64,000 nt of DNA, from contig NZ_CP100454.1 in NCBI RefSeq assembly GCF_024228315.1, positions 682,001-746,000 on the forward strand, given 5' to 3'. The first letter of the stretch is position 1. Every line of letters begins with the position of its first letter. Positions 60,807 through 64,000 of the stretch are shown piece after piece. Source of the DNA: Halomarina pelagica (GTDB taxonomy: Archaea > Halobacteriota > Halobacteria > Halobacteriales > Haloarculaceae). A model generated the notes under the pieces. It did not search any database. It was not told the origin of the DNA and was given only the letters and a program-made list of their open reading frames with translations. Position numbers and translations under genes: made by a program.

Positions 60807-61691
60807 ATGATTCCGCTAGATGTGTTTGGGTCGGAATCGGTCGCAGCGGACCTGTTGGCGCAGGTTCGCTGGCGTGACGGTGTTACCTGTCCTCGCTGCC
60901 GTTCTGACCGAACGGTCAGAAACGGCAGCTACAGAGAGTTTCAGCGGTATCTCTGTAAGAATTGTGACCGCACGTTCAACGACAAGACGGGCACAATCTT
61001 TGCTCACTCGAAGATCGCGCTCCGCCGGTGGTTGTTCTCGATCTACGCGTTTCTCCGGTTTAACACCAGTCTCCGCCAACTACAGTGCGAAATCGAGGTA
61101 ACACACAAGACGATGCACCGGCGCATCGAGCGCTTCGCCAGAGCGCTCGATGCGCCTTCCCTCGATCTCGTTGGTCCGGTTGAAATCGACGAAGTGTACG
61201 TCAACGCGGGGAAGAAAGGCCGCGAGCGCGACCAGGAGTCGCGCTCGCGTGGCCTGTCCACGCGCGGGCGAGGTTCGTACGATGGCGACAAGCCACCCGT
61301 GTTCATAATCGCTGATCGCGGGACCGGACAGCGGTACGTGATTCCAGCGAAAGCCGCCGACGAATCGACGATTCGACTCCTCCTTGCTGACCGCAAAGAG
61401 GAGTCGCTCACGGTCTATACCGACGGCTTTCGAGCGTACGAACCGCTCGAAGACGACGACGCATTCGACCGCGAATACGTCGTCCACGGCGACGGCGAAT
61501 ACGCCGATGAGGAAGTTCACGTCAACACCTGCGAGAGCCACGCGTCGCTGACGCGACGGTGGCTCTCGCCCCATCGAGGCGTCTCGAAAGACAAGTTGAC
61601 GCAGTATCTCAGAGCGTTCCAACTACGTCGGGAACTGTTTCGGAAACCCGGTCGAGACGCTCTCAAACACGCTGTTCGAGCGACGCTGTGA
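60807..61691 (+). CDS. IS1595-family transposase (ISH4 group)
   Basis: 294 residues. The N-terminal zinc ribbon VTCPRCRSDRTVRNGSYREF plus YLCKNCDRTF is followed by a helical DNA-binding region. The ISXO2-like DDE core comes next: GPVEIDEVYVNAGKKG, PVFIIADRGTGQRYVIPA, LTVYTDGFRAYEPL and the final VNTCESHASLTRRWLSPHRGVSKDKL. The gene looks intact and has ordinary haloarchaeal GC content. It sits between the two inverted repeats. ATG 60807 follows the hairpin. Confidence 0.9.
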   Translation: MIPLDVFGSESVAADLLAQVRWRDGVTCPRCRSDRTVRNGSYREFQRYLCKNCDRTFNDKTGTIFAHSKIALRRWLFSIYAFLRFNTSLRQLQCEIEVTHKTMHRRIERFARALDAPSLDLVGPVEIDEVYVNAGKKGRERDQESRSRGLSTRGRGSYDGDKPPVFIIADRGTGQRYVIPAKAADESTIRLLLADRKEESLTVYTDGFRAYEPLEDDDAFDREYVVHGDGEYADEEVHVNTCESHASLTRRWLSPHRGVSKDKLTQYLRAFQLRRELFRKPGRDALKHAVRATL

Positions 61692-61692
61692 A

Positions 61693-61717
61693 ATCAACAA
61701 TGTGCTACGGATGAGCG
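61693..61717 (-). repeat. Right terminal inverted repeat of the IS
   Basis: Reads, on the minus strand, CGCTCATCCGTAGCAC then ATTGTTGAT. Four mismatches to the left repeat. Confidence 0.75.
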
Positions 61718-61735
61718 ATTTAGTATATTTAGTAT
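61718..61735. repeat. Direct 9-base duplication next to the right IS end
   Basis: ATTTAGTAT occurs twice in tandem, abutting the right inverted repeat. No copy is at the left end, so it is not a plain target-site duplication of this element. It may record an earlier insertion and excision. Confidence 0.5.
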
Positions 61736-61851
61736 GTATTAATATCGGGGAGACGGTTGACGACCGTTGTCACTGGGGTCGATTCTCCGGCGTCCGGTTC
61801 GGGGGCGAACGTCCGCTGCGCGGACCGCACGGCCCTCGCGCTGGCCCGTCG

Positions 61852-62943
61852 CTACCCCTCGAAGCCGTCCTCGAAGGCGAAGGTGCCGTCGCGCTGGACC
61901 ACCTCACCGTCGAGTTCGATACGCGAGTCCTCGCTCATGTCGACGATCATGTCGACGTGGATCGCGGACGCGTTCGGCTCCCGTCCCTCGCCGACGGTGT
62001 CGTCGTAGGCGCGGCCGACCGCCATGTGTACGGTGTCGCCCATCTTCTCGTCGAAGAGCATGTTGTAGGTGAAGCGGTCGATCGCGCGGTTCATGCCGAT
62101 GCCGAGTTCGCCGAGCCGCCGCGCCCCCTCGTCGGTGTTCAGGATCTCCTTCAGGACCTCCTCGTTCTTGTCGGCCCCGTGCTCGACCACCTCGCCGCCC
62201 TCGAAGACGAGGCGCGCGCCGGTCACCTCACGGCCCTGCTGGTAGACCGGCTTGTCGAACAGGACCTCGCCCTCGACGCTGTCGGGGACGGGCGCGGTGA
62301 ACACCTCCCCGCCGGGGAGGTTGTACTCGCCGTAGTCGTTCTGCGTGCGCATCCCGTCCACGCTCATGGAGAGGTCGGTCGTCTCGCCCGAGACGATCCG
62401 CACCTCGCTCGCGGCGTCGAGGCGCTCGACCATGTTCGCCTGGAACTCCCGCTGGGCGTCCCAGTCCCGGTTGATGGCGTCCCAGACGAAGTTCTCGTAC
62501 GCCGCCGTGCTCGTCTCGGCCAGTTGCGCCCCCGCGGGGGTGGGAAACTGCGTGAGACACCAGCGCTTGCCGAGGACGGTCTCCTGGACGGGCTGGTAGG
62601 CGCGCGAGTGGGCGGCGTTCGTCTCGGTGGGCACGTCGCTCGTCTCGGTGGCGTTCTCCTTCGCCCGGACGCGAATCACGCGGTCCGCGCGCTCGTAGAG
62701 CGCCTGCAGGTGCTCCGGCGTCCGCAGGTCGTCCTCGTCGACGGCGCGGAGGTACGCGCGCTCTGCCCGGTCGCTCTTCCCGAGGAAGACGGGCGTCGCG
62801 CCGACGTCGCCGATGGCCTCGTGGAGCGCGACGACGAGGTCCTCCGCGACGGCGGGGGCGGCGACGACCACGAGGTCGCCCGGCTGTACGTCCGTCGAGT
62901 GCGAAACGACGATCTCCGCGTGCTCCCTGATCCGTGGGTCCAT
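61852..62943 (-). CDS. M29 family aminopeptidase, copy 2
   Basis: 363 residues, a paralogue of the gene at 365-1459 with similarity over the full length, from MDPRIREHAEIVVSHSTDV to IELDGEVVQRDGTFAFEDGF. Shared internal segments include TTDLSMSVDGM, LPGGEVFTAPVPDSVEG and GIGMNRAIDRFTYNMLFDEKMGDTVHMA. It should be a cytoplasmic metallo-aminopeptidase. ATG 62943 aligns with the first copy's start. It is divergent from the threonine aldolase gene across an 89-base gap. Confidence 0.92.
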   Translation of the reverse strand: MDPRIREHAEIVVSHSTDVQPGDLVVVAAPAVAEDLVVALHEAIGDVGATPVFLGKSDRAERAYLRAVDEDDLRTPEHLQALYERADRVIRVRAKENATETSDVPTETNAAHSRAYQPVQETVLGKRWCLTQFPTPAGAQLAETSTAAYENFVWDAINRDWDAQREFQANMVERLDAASEVRIVSGETTDLSMSVDGMRTQNDYGEYNLPGGEVFTAPVPDSVEGEVLFDKPVYQQGREVTGARLVFEGGEVVEHGADKNEEVLKEILNTDEGARRLGELGIGMNRAIDRFTYNMLFDEKMGDTVHMAVGRAYDDTVGEGREPNASAIHVDMIVDMSEDSRIELDGEVVQRDGTFAFEDGFEG

Positions 62944-63032
62944 GCGTCGACCTCCCGCCGCGTCGCCGATACCCCTTTCGGAGTCGCGGACGGACCACGG
63001 CGTATTTGACGCCGGGCGGGCTACGAGCGGCC

Positions 63033-64000
63033 ATGATCGACCTCCGAAGCGACACCGTCACCCGGCCGAGCGACGCGATGCGCGAGGCCGCCCGCGACGC
63101 CGAGGTGGGCGACGACGTCCACCGCGACGACCCCACGGTGGCCGAACTCGAGGCGCGCGCGGCCGACCTGCTGGGCAAGGAGGCGGCGCTCTACGTCCCC
63201 AGCGGCACCATGGGCAACCAGATCGCCGTCCGCGTCCACGCCGACCGCGGCGAGGAGCTGATCTGCGAGCGCGAGTGCCACGTCTACAAGTGGGAACTCG
63301 GGGGCGTCGCCCAGCTCTCGGGCGTCCAGCCCCGCCCGGTCGACGGCGGCGAGCGCGGCGCGCTCACCCCCGGGCAGATCGAGGAGGCGTACGTCGAGGC
63401 GAGCAGCCACCGGCCGGGGACGGGCCTCGTCGCGCTCGAGAACACCCACAACAGCAAGGGCGGCGTCGCGCTCGCGCCGGAGGTGCTCGACGCGGCGGCC
63501 GAGACCGCCCACGACCTCGGCGTCCCCCTCCACCTCGACGGCGCGCGCGTCGCCAACGCCGCCGTCGCACGCGGCGTCCCCCTCGATCGCGTGGTCCGCG
63601 AGGTGGACTCCGTGATGACCTGCCTCTCGAAGGGCCTCGGCGCGCCCGTCGGGTCGATGCTCGCGGGCGACGCCGAGTTCGTCGAGCACGCCCGCCGCGT
63701 GCGGAAGCTCTTCGGCGGCGGGATGCGCCAGGCGGGGATGATCGCCGCACCCGGCCTGCTCGCGCTCGAGAACGTCGACCGACTCGCCGAGGACCACGAG
63801 AACGCCCGGGCGCTCGCGGAAGGGCTCTCCGACCTCCCCGGCCTCGTCGTTCAGGACCCCGAGACGAACATCGTCCTCGTCGAGACCGAGGAGCCCGCGA
63901 GCGCGTTCCTCGACCGGATCGGCGAGGTCGGCGTCGCCGGCTCCGAGTTCGGCGAGCACACCGTCCGGTTCGTCACCCACTGGGACGTCTCGCGCGACGA
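63033..64000 (+). CDS. ltaE: Threonine aldolase, low-specificity type (partial, 3' end outside window)
   Basis: At least 322 residues in frame with no stop before the window ends. The start MIDLRSDTVTRPSDAMREA is the family signature. Other marks are YVPSGTMGNQIA, LENTHNSKGG, PLHLDGARVANAA, and VDSVMTCLSKGLGAPVGS with the PLP-binding Lys. The PLP enzyme splits threonine and allo-threonine to glycine and acetaldehyde. About 20 more residues are expected beyond 64000. Confidence 0.92.
   Translation, partial: MIDLRSDTVTRPSDAMREAARDAEVGDDVHRDDPTVAELEARAADLLGKEAALYVPSGTMGNQIAVRVHADRGEELICERECHVYKWELGGVAQLSGVQPRPVDGGERGALTPGQIEEAYVEASSHRPGTGLVALENTHNSKGGVALAPEVLDAAAETAHDLGVPLHLDGARVANAAVARGVPLDRVVREVDSVMTCLSKGLGAPVGSMLAGDAEFVEHARRVRKLFGGGMRQAGMIAAPGLLALENVDRLAEDHENARALAEGLSDLPGLVVQDPETNIVLVETEEPASAFLDRIGEVGVAGSEFGEHTVRFVTHWDVSRD

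Larger units (their letters stand above)
60717..61717 (+). mobile_element. Complete IS1595-family (ISH4-type) insertion sequence
   Basis: About 1,001 bases bounded by 25-base imperfect inverted repeats: CGCTCTTGCGTAGGAGATTG... at 60717-60741 and its counterpart at 61693-61717, 21 of 25 positions matching. It contains one intact transposase gene. I see no convincing target-site duplication. The element's GC-rich body contrasts with the AT-rich genes it cuts. Confidence 0.8.

Noticed and set aside
60700-61735. Target-site duplication of the IS1595 element
   Set aside because: I compared 8- and 9-base flanks at both inverted repeats and found no match, so none is claimed.

Overview
The window is a GC-rich chromosomal segment of an extremely halophilic archaeon (class Halobacteria). 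The evidence is the markers and the proteome style. Markers include transcription factor S, HalOD1 and HalX signalling domains, an HTH-10 regulator, the archaeal phosphopantetheine adenylyltransferase, a bacterioruberin-type carotenoid cluster, F420/PNPOx-like and DUF5789/DUF5816 proteins, and many strongly acidic proteins. Many genes have a TATA-like box 26-28 bases before the start codon, as expected for leaderless haloarchaeal transcripts. The GH68/GH32 fructan pair resembles what has been reported in some haloarchaeal genera, but I do not assign a genus. I found no rRNA, tRNA or CRISPR array.

Layout. 1-7.3 kb: transcription factor S, an M29 aminopeptidase, an overlapping HTH/HalOD1 pair, a zinc transporter, an SDR enzyme and small membrane proteins. 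7.4-12.4 kb: carotenoid block crtD-lyeJ-cruF (overlapping operon), a CBS protein, and phytoene synthase crtB on the opposite strand. 12.5-24.1 kb: housekeeping genes (UspA, ornithine cyclodeaminase/LOR-SDH protein, DsbA-like lipoprotein with a CxxC membrane partner, SRAP, gamma-carbonic-anhydrase fold protein, FAH hydrolase, an M24 protein with altered metal ligands, nucleoside permease-type protein, YchF) and one IS200/IS605-type end remnant. 24.6-36.4 kb: PerM-type transporter, an SDR-QueA pair, Tat-exported M14 carboxypeptidase, an M20 peptidase-APC permease operon beside an HTH-10 regulator, LEA14-type protein and hydrolases. 36.5-45.5 kb: a one-polypeptide ABC exporter, a phosphoesterase, an overlapping HTH-HalX-histidine kinase operon and a CopD-type membrane protein. 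45.5-52.5 kb: glycosyltransferase, coaD, a GNAT-DUF5816 fusion, a VOC dioxygenase, a xanthine/uracil permease and hpt. 52.7-56.3 kb: convergent fructan locus, with GH32 fructosidase (long N-terminal extension) and GH68 fructosyltransferase lacking a signal peptide. 56.5-58.6 kb: DUF2071, a small zinc-ribbon membrane protein and a GAP/LysE-like transporter.

58.6-61.75 kb is an accessory island and the most unusual part. It starts with a decayed VapBC pair and an interrupted zinc-ribbon ORF. An AT-rich operon follows: a histone-fold-like protein, an unrecognised 230-residue protein, and a third gene cut short by a complete IS1595/ISH4-type element with 25-bp inverted repeats. From 61.85 kb ordinary chromosome resumes with a second M29 aminopeptidase, paralogous to the one at the left end, and a threonine aldolase that runs off the window.
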